From contig CP085830.1 of the NCBI GenBank assembly GCA_020809705.1, forward strand, positions 434,001-498,000: a stretch of DNA of 64,000 bases. The letters are read 5' to 3'. The DNA comes from Calonectria ilicicola (lineage: Eukaryota; Ascomycota; Sordariomycetes; Hypocreales; Nectriaceae). The translations under genes and the position numbers were made by a program. The notes under the pieces are model-generated. The model saw nothing but the letters and a program-made list of their open reading frames with translations. It did not search any database and was not told where the DNA came from. The first letter of the stretch is position 1, and each line of letters begins with the position of its first letter. Positions 25,204 through 36,352 of the stretch are shown here, piece by piece.

Positions 25204-25879
25204 ACGCCAAGGTGCATTCGTCCCGTTCAACACGAATTAAGAGGGAAGAGGATGCTAGGACGATGTGTGGCATCATTCCGGTATCAAGGAATCCTAGATT
25301 AGATCTTAAATGCCAAGATTTCCAAAGTTTTAGTATTCTTGATGCCTGATGTGGAGAGATTTCGACTGTTGCATACGCACAAGGGTTAAGCCTTCCAAGA
25401 TATTGCAAAATATTCTATAGCTAGTTCAAAATTAATTCGAATTTCCAACTAGAAAAACACTCAAACCAATCTACTGTAGCATGCAACCGACGGTTATGCG
25501 AAACATGAGTGAAAGCAGCAATGGGAATACGGTAGTCAATTTAGAAAGGCGGTTACTGCGAAAGCACTATTTGCTATTGAGCTTCATTCATTGCACAATC
25601 ATTTCAATGAGCTGGACTCTCAAGAAAGTAAGTATAAAGCAGCAAGGATTCCCAATTGTGTTTAACAACCACAGCACCTGCTACTTAATTGACCAGATAA
25701 ATCCCAAGACCCACCACGGATTGAGATGAACCTCATCCAATGTCCCCTCTAACGCTCGATTTAGGCTTCATATGTGGCAGTGAAAATGACATCCTCATAG
25801 ACTAGAGAGCTCGTTCAAAGCTGAGAATATTCCAGGCGAAAATCACCAAATCGCGTACGTCGGAATTGAAGAAATGAGT
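25204..25879. other. Intergenic region
   Basis: About 680 bp between convergent genes. No RNA gene or credible ORF seen. Confidence 0.5.
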
Positions 25880-26131
25880 CTAGCACCTGCAGTACGAAGT
25901 ACCTCCGCCAGAATTGACACAGCAGCCGCTTGTGCAGACGGTCTTGAGGACGAACGAGTTCTTGGTGTTGCATTGGTAGACGTTGTTGGCGAGACACAAT
26001 TGCACACCGGCTGTACAAGCGATGCCACCTTCTTGTCTGGTATCCAGTTGGACTACCGTGTTGGGAATGCTGGCAGCAATTGTCGCTGTCGCGAGAGACG
26101 CGACGCCAAAGAGGAGTTGAGCGAAATGCAT
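25880..26131 (-). CDS. Small cysteine-rich secreted protein (83 aa)
   Basis: Single-exon gene for an 83-residue protein with a signal peptide of about 19-20 residues (MHFAQLLFGVASLATATIAA). The mature ~63 residues contain eight cysteines spaced C-x5-C-x7-C-x10-C-x3-CC-x9-C-x-C, implying a four-disulfide fold. A diglycine/serine loop (NSGGGTS) precedes the last two cysteines, and a possible Kex2-type site (DTR/QE) follows the signal peptide. A TATAAAG element lies on the minus strand near 26,279-26,285, about 150 bp upstream, with a CT-rich leader. It is not a hydrophobin, whose CC doublets are placed differently. Secreted effector-like or antimicrobial-like roles are possible but unproven. 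Confidence 0.8.
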   Translation of the reverse strand: MHFAQLLFGVASLATATIAASIPNTVVQLDTRQEGGIACTAGVQLCLANNVYQCNTKNSFVLKTVCTSGCCVNSGGGTSYCRC

Positions 26132-28543
26132 GATTGGGGATTTTTAGATGAAGAGGGAGGATATTTCTCGTGAAGAAGCACAAGCTGATGGACAAATATG
26201 AGCGATTATTGTAGAATGAAGAGGGTTGAGTGGATTGTGTTTCTTGATGATGAACAGGAAGACAGCGGAGCATCGGCTCTTTATAGCTAGAATTCGGCTT
26301 TCGGAAAGCGAGAAGCCATTCACCGCGGCCAAGAATTCCACACTCACGAGTCATGTCATGCCCGAAGTGGCCATCGAATTCGTATCATCAGGTAGCAGAG
26401 ACCGACTGCGGAATAACCTTTTGGGATTGAGGCCATACCTAGCGTTGCAGGATTTCCGTCATTCTCAGCCCCCCCATAGTGACATGGAGCTTGAAGAAAA
26501 TCATCTCTTATTCGGTTATGTACCTAGATCCTAAATTATGCAAATTGCACGGAAGCGAGACGCTTACTGCCTTCCTTCCCCCGTACGCCCCCGAGTCCCA
26601 ACCAACAGACCAAATCCTTTAACGATTCCTTGAGATTACTCATAGTCGACAATTTTCTAGATTGCTGGTATAGTAGAGTTCTACCACTCTGATCCATTCT
26701 TTTAGCCTTAATTAAATAGCTTGATGGCCAAGATAGTATTATAGATTGGGTTTGATGCCAAAAAGATAAGATATTTCCACACTTACATCACTTTTCCTCT
26801 CGAGTAAACACTACTTTTTTTTTAGGTCTAGCATAGCAATCGGTTATTTTGATGTCTCCACCTTGACATCAAATTCCGATAATCCTGAACGCCGGGCGGG
26901 GCCTGGAGACGCTGCCCTCGGCACAGGACCCACACCTCACCGTACATCCACTTTTAACGAAAGCCAACCAACATTACGGTGAGTTTGAACTAATGGAGCG
27001 GAAAGGCATTGTTGGTTGTGATTACAATGAGCATCTTGCCATAATGAGATAGGATCAGCAGTAGAAGTATCCCACGTTCATCACATGTTATTCTCATTCA
27101 TATTCACCCTCCAAGTATAGAGTTATTTTCATTGACTCCTATTCTAGAAATTGATGTCGTTTGGCAGATATTGAATTAGTTCCAAGACAGCGATGTCCTA
27201 GTATGGATGCCGAACTAGAGATGTCGGGGCTAATCGCGGGCGATAGATCGTAGGCGTAACGGCCCGGCTATCCAGCATCTCACAACGATCTCTAAACGGC
27301 CAGTTAGAGCCAAACCAACATGCCGCCCCCAACCTCCGGAGCCGATATCGCAGCTGCAATGTCAAAAAGGTCGCTGGGTACAATTGGGGGCTAGCTTTGT
27401 CGTATTATCTAGATATCGATCAGACCTGTATTTTTGTCGCTTCCACCTTAAAATATTCTGAACAGCAGCTGTTCATACCGCATGAAACCCCGTACGAATA
27501 ATTCCAGTTGATTTGGATGAAATTAAATCTATCTTCGTTCCTGTTAGCTTTGGTTGACGAGTTTTCCGGTTCAGTGGTCCCGCTACGCATGTGATGAAAA
27601 GGACCCTAATGCGGCCCCTCTGTTACCGAGGTGTCTTGGCAAGTTTGTTGGTCGTGTGCTATGCATAATTCCGTGACGCAAGTGGCAGTGCACAGCCTAA
27701 GCTCCTGTAACCAGTCACAGTCGATGATAAAGTCCCATTAACAAGGCAACTGGGCAAGGGTTGCTTATCCCGAGGCCCTTGTCTTGTGTCGGTTAGGTTT
27801 CGGTTCGTCGGCGACATGTTTTCCATTCTGCACTGTGAAGTCCTAGATGAAAGTTCGCCGGATTTCCGCTTCTGGGATCGGTCGTGGCAGTGTTTACTTC
27901 GTAGTCACCAGAGGACTTGTCGCTAATTCATCCATGGCAAATGCCCAGTATTGTAAGGATGAGCCAAGATTTTCATTGGGGCTGACCATTCAGTTTCTTC
28001 CCACCTAAGCCCACGACTGACTCAGTCAATTCTCGAGATGCGTGGCGTCCCCAGCCGTACCGCGTACATGCAAATACTGGGCTCAGGTCTATTTTCCACC
28101 ACTAAAGTGACCAGTCGGATGGTCAGCCGTGGGTAACATTACTTATACCGCATATAGTCGGGTTCATCATGGGATTGGCTCTAGCCACGGGCGACTTTCA
28201 TGATCAGGTAAGCTATGAATTTGCCCAAAGAAGTATCCCGACCTACGCCATTTGTTTCTTTCATCGTAAGTGGCCTACAGGCAAGATGGAGAGCATATAG
28301 CGACGACCTTCAAACCGTGTCAATCGTCAGGCCTGAATCTTTGGTCAATAGAATTATGTCTAATTAATAAACACGAGGATAGGTCATTAAAGGGAAGGAA
28401 TATTTAAATATGAAATCCTCAAGGATGCTGGTTGCTCTTGGAGTTTAGCATTGAAAGAAGGATTTGAGTAGCTATCTGGAAGGGGTAATAGATCATGGCG
28501 CACCTTAGCGCGAGGTTGGATTTTATTCCCAACAATTCAATAC
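26132..28543. other. Gene-free region of 2.4 kb
   Basis: No ORF of substance or recognisable tRNA on either strand. The part up to about 26,300 is the promoter of the cysteine-rich peptide. A small inverted repeat (TGATGTC...GACATCA) occurs near 26,851-26,872. The rest may hold decayed sequence, but I recognise nothing. Confidence 0.5.
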
Positions 28544-29740
28544 CTAATTCTCCTCTTTCCAAACACTTCTAGCTAGGTCACGAACCAAAACTAACTTTTC
28601 CCACATGCGCTCTTCAGATCCAACGTTACGGCCGGTACTCATGCTTGCAAACCCACATTGAGGGCTCACGCCCAGGGAATCGGCAAGAACTTGCTCAACA
28701 GATCGACCCTGGCCCTTGGCGATTGCTTCTGCGGCTTCCATAACTCGACCCTTCAGAATGTTTATATCTTCGAGGTCCGCTTTTTTGGTTGAGACCAGGC
28801 CAAGGATAACATTCTTTCCCTTGGGAAGAAATCGCAGTGGTTCAAAACTGCCGGATCGCGCATCGTCAAATTCGAGATAGAATGTGTCGTAGTTCAACTC
28901 TTGGAGCAGCTTTTGCGCAATGCGTTCGTAAGATCCCTCAAAGAATCCCGTATCCAATCCTGGCATGTTTCCGCGACACAAGTGAATGCCCATGTGTAAA
29001 TCATCCGGGCGATCCTGGATGGATTCGTTGTGTACCCGGATATATAGATTCAACAGCTCCTCTGGGTCAATGCCTTCCTGTTTAAGGCCATCGAGGAAAG
29101 AGTCCAAGACAAAGTACAGCAGCTGGGGTTCGTCGATCTGAATGTGACGAAGACCAGCATCATAAAGCGCCTGGTACTCTGCGCGACATGCAACAACCAA
29201 ATCATTGAAGTAATCTTGGTCGGATTGATAAGCCTCTGGTGTATAAGCCAGGCCCTTAGCTAGTTGAATATGTTGCCAGGTCAGGGCTGGGATGGCAATT
29301 TTGCAATTTTTCCAATGCTGCGCTGATGCGGCCTTCTTGAGCATGTTCCAAGCATCCAAGTATACAGGCGCAACATGCTTAATTTTCCCCGTCGCGATGA
29401 TAGCAGTGTATTCTCGTATACCGGCATAAATCAGACCTTGGAGAGTGGGTAATCCTGGGTGAAAATCCTCAGGAATACGACAATGGTCTCGTTTTTCCAT
29501 ACCTTGGAGATTCTCGAAAAATCCACTGTAGAAAATGGTACGCTCATATTCGCCAGTCGTGATTGGTAGAATTGATAGATCAATTTGTTTTTGGACGGCG
29601 GATGTGATGGCTTCTTGAGTCTTTTCAGCAATATCTTCCGCTAGACTATCGCCATAGATGGTTGTCGATTTACGGGCTTCGAGGAGAGATGCAGGTCGGA
29701 TAAAAGACCCTACCTGCTCAGAGCGGAACGGAGGAGCCAT
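28544..29740 (-). CDS. MetE-like zinc methyltransferase (cobalamin-independent Met synthase C-terminal fold)
   Basis: A 398-residue protein of the MetE C-terminal/UROD-like superfamily, similar in size and opening (FRSEQVGSFIRPASLL) to bacterial YxjG/YxjH-type proteins. The zinc-ligand pattern of the family is complete: H253 and C255 in GIHLCRGN, E290 in YLEFDD, C362 in SPQCGF. This predicts methyl transfer to a thiol such as homocysteine, though such stand-alone fungal proteins lack the N-terminal MetE domain and their substrate is uncertain. I chose the ATG at 29,740: the frame stays open to 29,878, but a TATAAATA box (minus strand, near 29,840) falls inside that extension. Probably cytosolic. 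No operon-like partner; it looks intact. Confidence 0.83.
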   Translation of the reverse strand: MAPPFRSEQVGSFIRPASLLEARKSTTIYGDSLAEDIAEKTQEAITSAVQKQIDLSILPITTGEYERTIFYSGFFENLQGMEKRDHCRIPEDFHPGLPTLQGLIYAGIREYTAIIATGKIKHVAPVYLDAWNMLKKAASAQHWKNCKIAIPALTWQHIQLAKGLAYTPEAYQSDQDYFNDLVVACRAEYQALYDAGLRHIQIDEPQLLYFVLDSFLDGLKQEGIDPEELLNLYIRVHNESIQDRPDDLHMGIHLCRGNMPGLDTGFFEGSYERIAQKLLQELNYDTFYLEFDDARSGSFEPLRFLPKGKNVILGLVSTKKADLEDINILKGRVMEAAEAIAKGQGRSVEQVLADSLGVSPQCGFASMSTGRNVGSEERMWEKLVLVRDLARSVWKEEN

Positions 29741-31027
29741 TTCAGTGGTTTCAATATATTTGGGAAAGCCTTTGATCGGATGAAGTGCGTCGATAGTATC
29801 ATTGAGGACCTGCACACGAAAAGAGCATTGGAAAGTGGACATATTTATAGGGCATGGGATTGAGTCTTGCATTATCACGTGCAGAAATTTTATCTAGTTA
29901 GTACGTAGATCATCAATATTAGCGAGCAAGGCTCGGGGGTAAACATTAGCGTTGCGTGGGCTCATATACGAATATGAGCGGCTTTCTCAGACTTGAAGGT
30001 CAAAACACCTACAAAATTGACTGAGAACTTGAGGAATTTGCGAAAATAACCAGTCTGGGGCATGGCGACTACCTAATGATTTTGCCCGGTCCACCAAGTG
30101 GGCCATTATCCCCTGTGATTCCCCATCAAAATGGGACTCAACCATGTGGGGATGGGGATATGTGCCGGCTTTAGCTTTATGAAGAAGGCGAATCCCTGGC
30201 TATACAGGACTAGATTTTCTGTATTTCACTCTCAAGATCTCCCTAGATGAACCAATCAGTGTCTTTAAATTTTACATGACCAAATTTTAAGTTCCCAGCT
30301 CTATAGCTTGGTGCGTTCACGTCGAGGTGGCCTGGGACCAGTTGCGTTCAATTGCCCTGGTCGGTCTTCTAATCCCGTTTCCAATGTAACAAGCATTGAC
30401 CAGCGGCCTTCAATTACTGAGCAACTCGGCACGTCACTATAACCCAGTGTAGCTAAGCGCCTTGTGGGGCAGACGGTTGAGAGTGTACCAGAGCACTTCT
30501 GAGATAGTATTTACATGAAACCATGGCATCTTGTTTGCATATTCTTTTTTTTTTCTTTAATTCATTATAAGTGATTCCTGTGAATCTTTCTGTACATCCA
30601 TTTCTGCGACTTAATTCATGATGACTTGGACTTGAATTGATATGTTCAAAATGTATTGGGGATATAATATTTATTTGGGGTTATTCTGGTCGGTAAAATA
30701 TCAGCTGTTGATGGTTGTAATTACTTTTTATTCACCTAACCCCCAAGCGGTATTACAACATAATGCAGGAAAACGGGGAAATCCAGAGTGGCCTTTGTAC
30801 TGTAGTAGGCTGTACGCTCCAAGCTATGTTTTAGGATTGCTTGTTCCTTTGGGGGGGGAAGCGGGCCTAGCCGAGCTTTTACCGGCGCTTTCAGTTCGAT
30901 TCCCGGTTGGTCTAGGTCATAATACCCGGTGTGTCGGCCCTACATTTGGTCGAGTCTGGGTTGGGGTTGGGGTTAGATATAGTAGCGGACACTATTGCAA
31001 TTACTGAATATTTATAAATTATGCTTC
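29741..31027. other. Intergenic region of 1.3 kb
   Basis: Promoter of the MetE-like gene (TATA near 29,840) followed by about 1 kb with no supported gene. A plus-strand open frame at 30,642-31,007 has no family features. A TTCGATTCCC-like string near 30,895 resembles a tRNA B box, but no cloverleaf forms around it. Confidence 0.5.
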
Positions 31028-32360
31028 CTAAAAAACCTGATCAAAAAATAAAGCTGACCCTTGTTCATATGCTCGCATGCAAAGCCCAATATTCCCCAAT
31101 TGACTTCCGAATAGATGGTGTATCTTTTGATCCATGCTTGAATCCATCTCGTACTCCCTGACTTCTTCTATATATGCCTTGGTCTCTTCATTTAACTTCA
31201 GATTAGCAGCTTTCGCATCAAGTGAGGCATATGGATTCATCTGCGCAATATAGATCTCCAATGGCGCCGAGAAAGCAAGCTCCCAATCAATAACACCAAC
31301 AAGATTGAGTTCATTGTCGAATAAGAGGTTGTGTACGTTAAAGTCAGGGTGGATAATCGGGTATGCATTTGCCTGTCCCTCAACGATCATCATGCTTTCA
31401 GCAGCTTTGCTGAGCCTCTTGGGAAATGAGGTGACCGACTGAATCAATCTCTCATCTACTTTTGCCGTGGCTAGACGGTCTATATTGCAGAACGTCTCAT
31501 TAGAATCGGCCCAGCACCGAAGATAGTCCCTCGAGGACTTGAATGGACCTTGGAACCCAAATTGCGCGGGAAGAGGGCCTATGCCAATGGTACCATCTGT
31601 CTCCAGGATGGGGGAACCAAGTCCCTTGAGGTGAACATTGGCTAGTTTGCACTTTGGTTATGATTAGTAAAGGAATATAAGAAAAGAGAAGAACGACTAT
31701 TACTTGGATAGATGCTATGGAACCTTGGACCGTCTTCTTTTGTTCTTTTGTAAGTACCTCTGGGTCACCAATATCATAGAGCATATTGCCCTCAATACAC
31801 TCCATAATAACATATGGCAACCCTATCAGATTATTATCAATACCTGTATGATAAGCAAATACTTTTGGAACTGGAATCGTTGTTGCTTGAGAAATAAACT
31901 TCATTGTTGCAATCTCACTCTCCATTGTAAACTGCCGTTCGTTTGTCCACCACATAGAATTGGTATCTTCATCAAGTCCCTGAGGGATCGTCGGAATGCG
32001 GGCTAGCCATAGTTGCTTGATTGTAGGTAATCGAAGTCGACGGACAATGTGCCGACCTCCTGCATGGAACTCTCCCTCATAGAAGCAACCAGTATCGCCA
32101 CTTACTTGCTGAGCAAGTTTCAGTAAGGCTTCCCAGTTTGTTTTGGTGTATGTGTATTGAGATGGCTTATCATTATATTGCTTATCCCAGCGGAATATAA
32201 AACTTGATGATGGTGATACTCTTTTGGGGCTGGTAGGTGCAGGTCCGTCAAGCGACCATGCTTTTGGGGCACAGGCTTGCTGATCTTTCTTGCTTTTGAG
32301 AATCTGTGTCCATTGAGAATCCGGACTGACTTTTAATATCTCAGCACCAGAATAGTCCAT
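31028..32360 (-). CDS. APH/choline-kinase-family phosphotransferase domain protein (426 aa)
   Basis: Kinase-like protein of the aminoglycoside phosphotransferase (APH) superfamily. Exons 31,704-32,360 and 31,028-31,651; the 52-bp intron (GTAATA...ACTAAT...AAAG) joins SIASIQ to CKLANVHLKG in frame. N-lobe: FISQATTIPVPKVFAYH and the hinge PYVIMECIEG. C-lobe: Brenner-type catalytic loop HPDFNVHN (D322, N327) and metal-binding IDWE (D341, E343). These are the residues needed for phosphotransfer, so the enzyme is probably active. The substrate is unknown; fungal genomes carry many such paralogs. No signal peptide, so cytosolic. A long poly-A/T run lies just upstream (32,440-32,485). Confidence 0.82.
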
Positions 32361-33637
32361 TTATATTATTGGACTCAGAAAAAGTAGAATAGATAGAGTT
32401 AAAAAGAAAAAGTGGGGGGAAGCTTTCTTAAGCTTCGAGATAAAAGAGTTTTTTTGAGTTTTTTTTGAAAAAAAAAAAAAAAGGAAGAGCAAGGAGTGTT
32501 GGCGTATGTGTAGGACCTTTAAATATATGTATCGTTATCGGGCTCGGTTATACTTTTTTACGTTGGTGGCTAATGGTATGGGCAACCAACAGCTAGAAAA
32601 ATTACCACTCTAAAATCTTTATTATTAATCATCTTTATATTTACTATAGAAATCTGACCTGCTTTAACACCCATGTGCCTTCTGACCCCTTGGTATTACG
32701 CTAACCGTCGGTCTGACTTACCTGCTTTTGGCGGGCGGCATAGAGATTGGAGTCTTACCCAAGTGGTTAACTTAGCCCCGGCGTGGGCCAGGGTGCCCGG
32801 CCATGACTCCTCTTTTGATTCACCAGGTATTAGTTGCCTCGAGAGAACAGTCTCACCATCTTCTTAGTTGGCGGTGACTTGGAGTTGTGACTACCACGAT
32901 CAGAGAGCTTGAGAGATAGCCGGGGTTGAAGGCAGCGGCAGTTGCCGCGGTTGACACGTATTGAGCCTGGGCGAATCGGCTGCTTTAGTATAGGGTGTTC
33001 AAGGCAATTTCAATGACCTCTACCACAGCTCTATGACCACGGTCGTGGTGTTGTGTGGAGGTCATTCGGCTGCCACCTCATCGAGTGTGGCAGATAATGT
33101 ATCACATGTGGATAAATAGAACCAAGTTTTATGAAAAGGTGATTAATTATACACCTCGCGGTGCAAGATCAATCTATCTGTATACTACTACTAGTCTAAT
33201 ACTTCGTTTGGCCACAGTCACAATGGCGATTCATTGCTTCGGTTCAGGAGCCCAATCTTACGGGTTGATCGGTCATGTAAGTATAAGGTGTGTGGTTGCA
33301 ATTGTAAAACACATCACAGAGGCACATAGAGATAACAACCAAATAACAAGACGGCCTCAATGACCTGAATTGATTCAATTTATTTGATGGAGAAGGAAAA
33401 AGAGTGACTGTAGCTAATCTAGAAAGTAAATCCCTTCAAATAGGATGTGTTAACATTCCAGTTAATCCAAGGGCAAGATCACTGGTCACGTGTTTGTCTA
33501 ACAATTGCTTTGCCGATGCATGGGTTATAACAGAATAGTACATGTTATTGCCATTGAGCGGGATCTTTATAATGAAAATAAACGTTAATATCGATATTGT
33601 TATATAATGCAGCCAAGGAAAGGGAGACAAATACAAT
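32361..33637. other. Intergenic region with hairpin sequences
   Basis: About 1.3 kb with no supported gene. It contains a 15-A homopolymer near 32,468 and a compound inverted repeat at 33,012-33,066 (listed separately). It also holds the likely 3' UTR of the microprotein gene at 33,638. Confidence 0.5.
33012..33066. repeat. Compound inverted repeat (hairpin)
   Basis: Outer arms AATGACCTC (33,012-33,020) and GAGGTCATT (33,058-33,066) are exact inverses. Nested inside is a perfect ACCACG-GT-CGTGGT palindrome (33,036-33,049). Function unknown. Confidence 0.6.
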
Positions 33638-33748
33638 TTACTGCCGAACATGACCACATTTGGGGCAAGCAGTTCCACGCTGAACATTCGTTTGATCGCA
33701 ATAGACGATGTTGTTGCATTGTCCGTAAAGTTTGAGTTCTCCGGCCAT
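33638..33748 (-). CDS. 36-aa microprotein with CxxC zinc-knuckle-like motif
   Basis: Short ORF on the minus strand starting at an ATG in strong context (ACAAAAATGGCC). The 36-residue product has four cysteines: GQC-x5-C-x9-CPKCG, the last part resembling a zinc knuckle. No signal peptide or membrane segment in the 36 residues. Gene-like surroundings support it: a GGTATAAAAC box on the minus strand at about 33,907-33,916 and a ~150-nt pyrimidine-rich leader typical of strongly expressed fungal genes. The frame is open upstream to 33,922, but that extension overlaps the TATA box. I do not recognise the family. Confidence 0.55.
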   Translation of the reverse strand: MAGELKLYGQCNNIVYCDQTNVQRGTACPKCGHVRQ

Positions 33749-33906
33749 TTTTGTAGAGAGGATATGAATTTGTATCGATGAAAAGAGGATAAAAGGTGCG
33801 GCAAGATAGAATACCAAGTATTTGTTGAGTTGCAGGCGTATGGAAGGAGCTAAGTGAATATTCTGATAGGAGAGGATGGGAAGTGAGCAAACGGACGGGA
33901 AGGGCC

Positions 33907-33916
33907 ATGTTTTATA
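33907..33916 (-). promoter_or_regulatory. TATA box of the microprotein gene
   Basis: Minus-strand GGTATAAAAC about 160 bp upstream of the ATG at 33,748, followed by a CT-rich leader. Confidence 0.5.
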
Positions 33917-34225
33917 CCACAAGCGCTCACCTATCTAGTCTTGCTTTACTGCCTTGACTTGTTCGTCCTAGGAAGTAATGCCCGGTTGGATAGCCGCCCA
34001 TATTGTGATTCCAACCAACAATAAAAAATGTTTCGATGACCAGTCACCCACAAAGATCACCCACAAATCCCCTGAAATTTGGCGTATTGTATCTTCTTTC
34101 TAGTAGAGGGAACCAACAAAGCCAGGCAGAAAGTCTATTTCGGTCTGGTTAATGACGATGGCCGGGATGAGTAAATGGAAAAAGGTGAAAAAAAAAACGA
34201 TTGACCAACCAACCAACAAGAACAA

Positions 34226-34242
34226 GTATCACAATGTGATAC
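34226..34242. repeat. 17-bp perfect palindrome
   Basis: GTATCACA-A-TGTGATAC: two exact 8-bp arms around one base, in the spacer between the microprotein gene and the O-methyltransferase remnant. Could be a protein-binding site; no further support. Confidence 0.5.
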
Positions 34243-34394
34243 ACAGACCTAACTACCCGGCCTTGGATAGCGTAGATCAGTGGAAAGCGCTTATAGCCAA
34301 CAAGCTGTAAAATGAAGCTATTGCCCATCTTGCAGTTGGTCCAAGAACCAACACAAAATGGTCCCGTGCTCATGCACCAGCCTGGAGTGACCGG

Positions 34395-34638
34395 TGTTCA
34401 TCACATGGGGCGCTTAGTCTACCTTTCCATGACGCGCCCCCGTGCAGCCATTGTGGTCGATAATGTGGTCCGCAATGGAAAGATTATTTCCGCTGCGGAA
34501 GCCGAAAAAGCCGGGCGCGTTTTGGGTACACGTCAATTAATCGAGGCAATAGGAAAGGATGGCAGAGTTGATGCAACCGTCACTCAAACTGTTGGGAAGA
34601 AAGGCTATGACGGGTTCCTTCTTGCGATCGAAAAATGA
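34395..34638 (+). pseudogene. 3' remnant of an O-methyltransferase gene (caffeoyl-CoA OMT type)
   Basis: The last ~75 residues match the C-terminus of SAM-dependent O-methyltransferases of the caffeoyl-CoA/family-3 type: RPRAAIVVDNVVRNGK, then a variable helix and a DATVTQTVGKKGYDGFLLAI end with a proper stop. The catalytic core that should precede it (SAM-binding GxxxG, metal-binding DAD) is absent from the 1.2 kb upstream on the same strand. The frame is open back to an ATG at 34,312, but that part looks unrelated. The simplest reading is a 5'-deleted gene; a recent translocation fragment is possible. Residues that remain are well conserved, so the loss may be recent. Confidence 0.65.
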
Positions 34639-34797
34639 GGAGGATGACTACTTTTGAACAGAACGAGGAAACAATATTCGCCACCCCACATTTTTGCTAC
34701 AATTTAACTATCTATCAACCTTACGTCTTAAATATCTATTATGAATTAATACAGCAACTTTGGCTGCCTGATTTGAGACCGATTCAAGATTTTATAA

Positions 34798-36352
34798 TCA
34801 GTTTCGTTCATTTTCGCGGCTCAACAGCCCCCTCTGCTCTTCATCGACGGGCTTTTTTGGCTGAGCTGGTGCCTTCTTCTGCAAAGTGACCCAGATGGCG
34901 GCTCCAATAATGAGAGCGCTTCCCAAAAAGCTCGAAAGCGGTGGTGTGGTCCCCCAGACAATCCGCTCGATAATTAGTGCAAAGACCATTTGAGTGTACT
35001 ATCAAATTGTGAGAAAGCTTTGCAAAAATATCTTGGGTTGAGTAACTTACGATGAGGTTAGTCGCTCTGCCTGCTTTTTCCCTTTGCAATCCCTCTGTCA
35101 AGAGAACCTGCAGAAGGAATCCTGAGATGCCAATGGAAAGGAGAAGAATCCTAGGGGGAAAAAAGAGCTAGTCAGACAATTTGCGGATTCTAATTGAGGC
35201 GAGGCTTCTTACCATTGAACAGGAGTCTGGGGTATCTCAAATTGAAGGTCCGGGTGTATCATGATGATGAGGAACGAGCTTACAGTCGCGAGCACAGCAA
35301 AGTAGTTGACGCTCACGAGAGAGTGGGCTCGCTTTCCAATGACGCGAATAGTAGCGTAGGCAGATGCCGCTGCAAAAGACCCAAAGATGGCGCAGACAAT
35401 AGCGATGGATCGCTCGGCGGGATTTGCCTTGACAGGGGGCAGCAAACCGCCCTGGACATCGACATTGAGGTGCGAGAGGCCCATACTAACGGACTGGGCA
35501 GATGGGCTGCGGTCTTCATGGTGGGAGAACAGGAAGCCCGGTCTAGCGATAAACAGCACGCCGACGAAGGCGATTAAACCAGCTGTGGCTTCTTTGATGG
35601 TGAAGGGTTCCTGGTTCAAGGTGTTAGTAAGGGGGTCAGTTGGTCCATGCATCGAAGTGGCGTACCCTTAGAGCAACCCAACAGACAAATGCAGTCATGG
35701 TGGGGACAAGAAAGGTGATGACGGTAGCATCGGAAATATCGAGGTATGAAAGTGAATCTGGCTTCATTTGTCAGAGAATCGGGCCGTGATATATTGACAT
35801 GAGCGAAGCCCTTACAGTAAAGCCCAAACAGCCCGGTTGAGCCGGCAATGCCTCGAATGAAGAGCAGCCCGCGAATGCTGCGATCACCCAGAGGAAAGTC
35901 TGGTACTTTCTTGTACCACATGTACACAGATCCAATCAAGCCTGTGGCGAACATGCGCACGAAAATAATCTGCAGTGCATGGAACTTGGTCTCAAAGCCG
36001 GTCTCGAGGAGTCGAGTTGTCATGGACATCTGCGTGGCTGACGGTTAGTCTCCGCTCACTGCTGCAGAGGGAAATGGGAACCCAAGACACTCACAATGGT
36101 GGCAAAAAACTGGGCCATGAATACAAAAAACAGACCGATATTGTTGTTGTAAAATGCCTTGAAAGATTGAACGAATGAACTGCGCTGCTGGTCGTGGTGC
36201 TCTTCGGATACGTCTTGGGCGGCGGTGTGAGACGACGCATCATTAGCAGCAATAACAGCAACTTCATTTTGCGAAGTAGAGGTCGATGTGGATGATGACG
36301 ACTCAGAAACAATCAGCTCAGAGGCCGACGGCTTCAATGTTCCATACGCCAT
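34798..36352 (-). CDS. DMT-superfamily (EamA) membrane transporter (420 aa, six exons)
   Basis: Drug/metabolite-transporter family membrane protein. Exons on the minus strand: 36,095-36,352; 35,816-36,029; 35,666-35,757; 35,213-35,610; 35,051-35,150; 34,798-34,998; all five introns are 52-65 bp, GT-AG, and every phase matches. After a Ser/Thr-rich cytoplasmic N-terminus come EamA-type repeats: FFVFMAQFFATIMSMTTRLLE, LRF/FGLYYSLSYLDISDATVITFLVPTM, then a long loop rich in S/D and the second repeat ending TNLIYTQMVFALIIERIVWG. The C-terminal tail is charged. Family members move small metabolites across plasma or organelle membranes; the substrate cannot be read from sequence. I chose the start MAYGTLKPS over an upstream in-frame ATG at 36,454 because the extension is basic and unlike the family. 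Confidence 0.87.

Noticed and set aside
28544..29878. Longer version (444 aa) of the MetE-like protein
   Set aside because: The extra 46 residues are not family-like, and a TATAAATA box falls within that stretch.
30800..30960. tRNA-like sequence around TTCGATTCCC
   Set aside because: There is a B-box-like string, but no matching A box, anticodon arm or acceptor stem can be formed.
30960..30985. GGGTTGGGGTTGGGGTTAG as telomeric repeat
   Set aside because: Not TTAGGG-periodic, only about three imperfect units, and internal to the chromosome sequence.
30642..31007. Plus-strand 121-codon open frame beside the APH-type kinase
   Set aside because: No motif or signal peptide, odd composition (GV/GG runs from a GGGTTGGGGTT repeat), overlaps a 3' flank; likely chance.
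33436..33804. 122-codon minus-strand frame overlapping the microprotein
   Set aside because: No motif; it overlaps the microprotein in another frame and has no promoter signals of its own.
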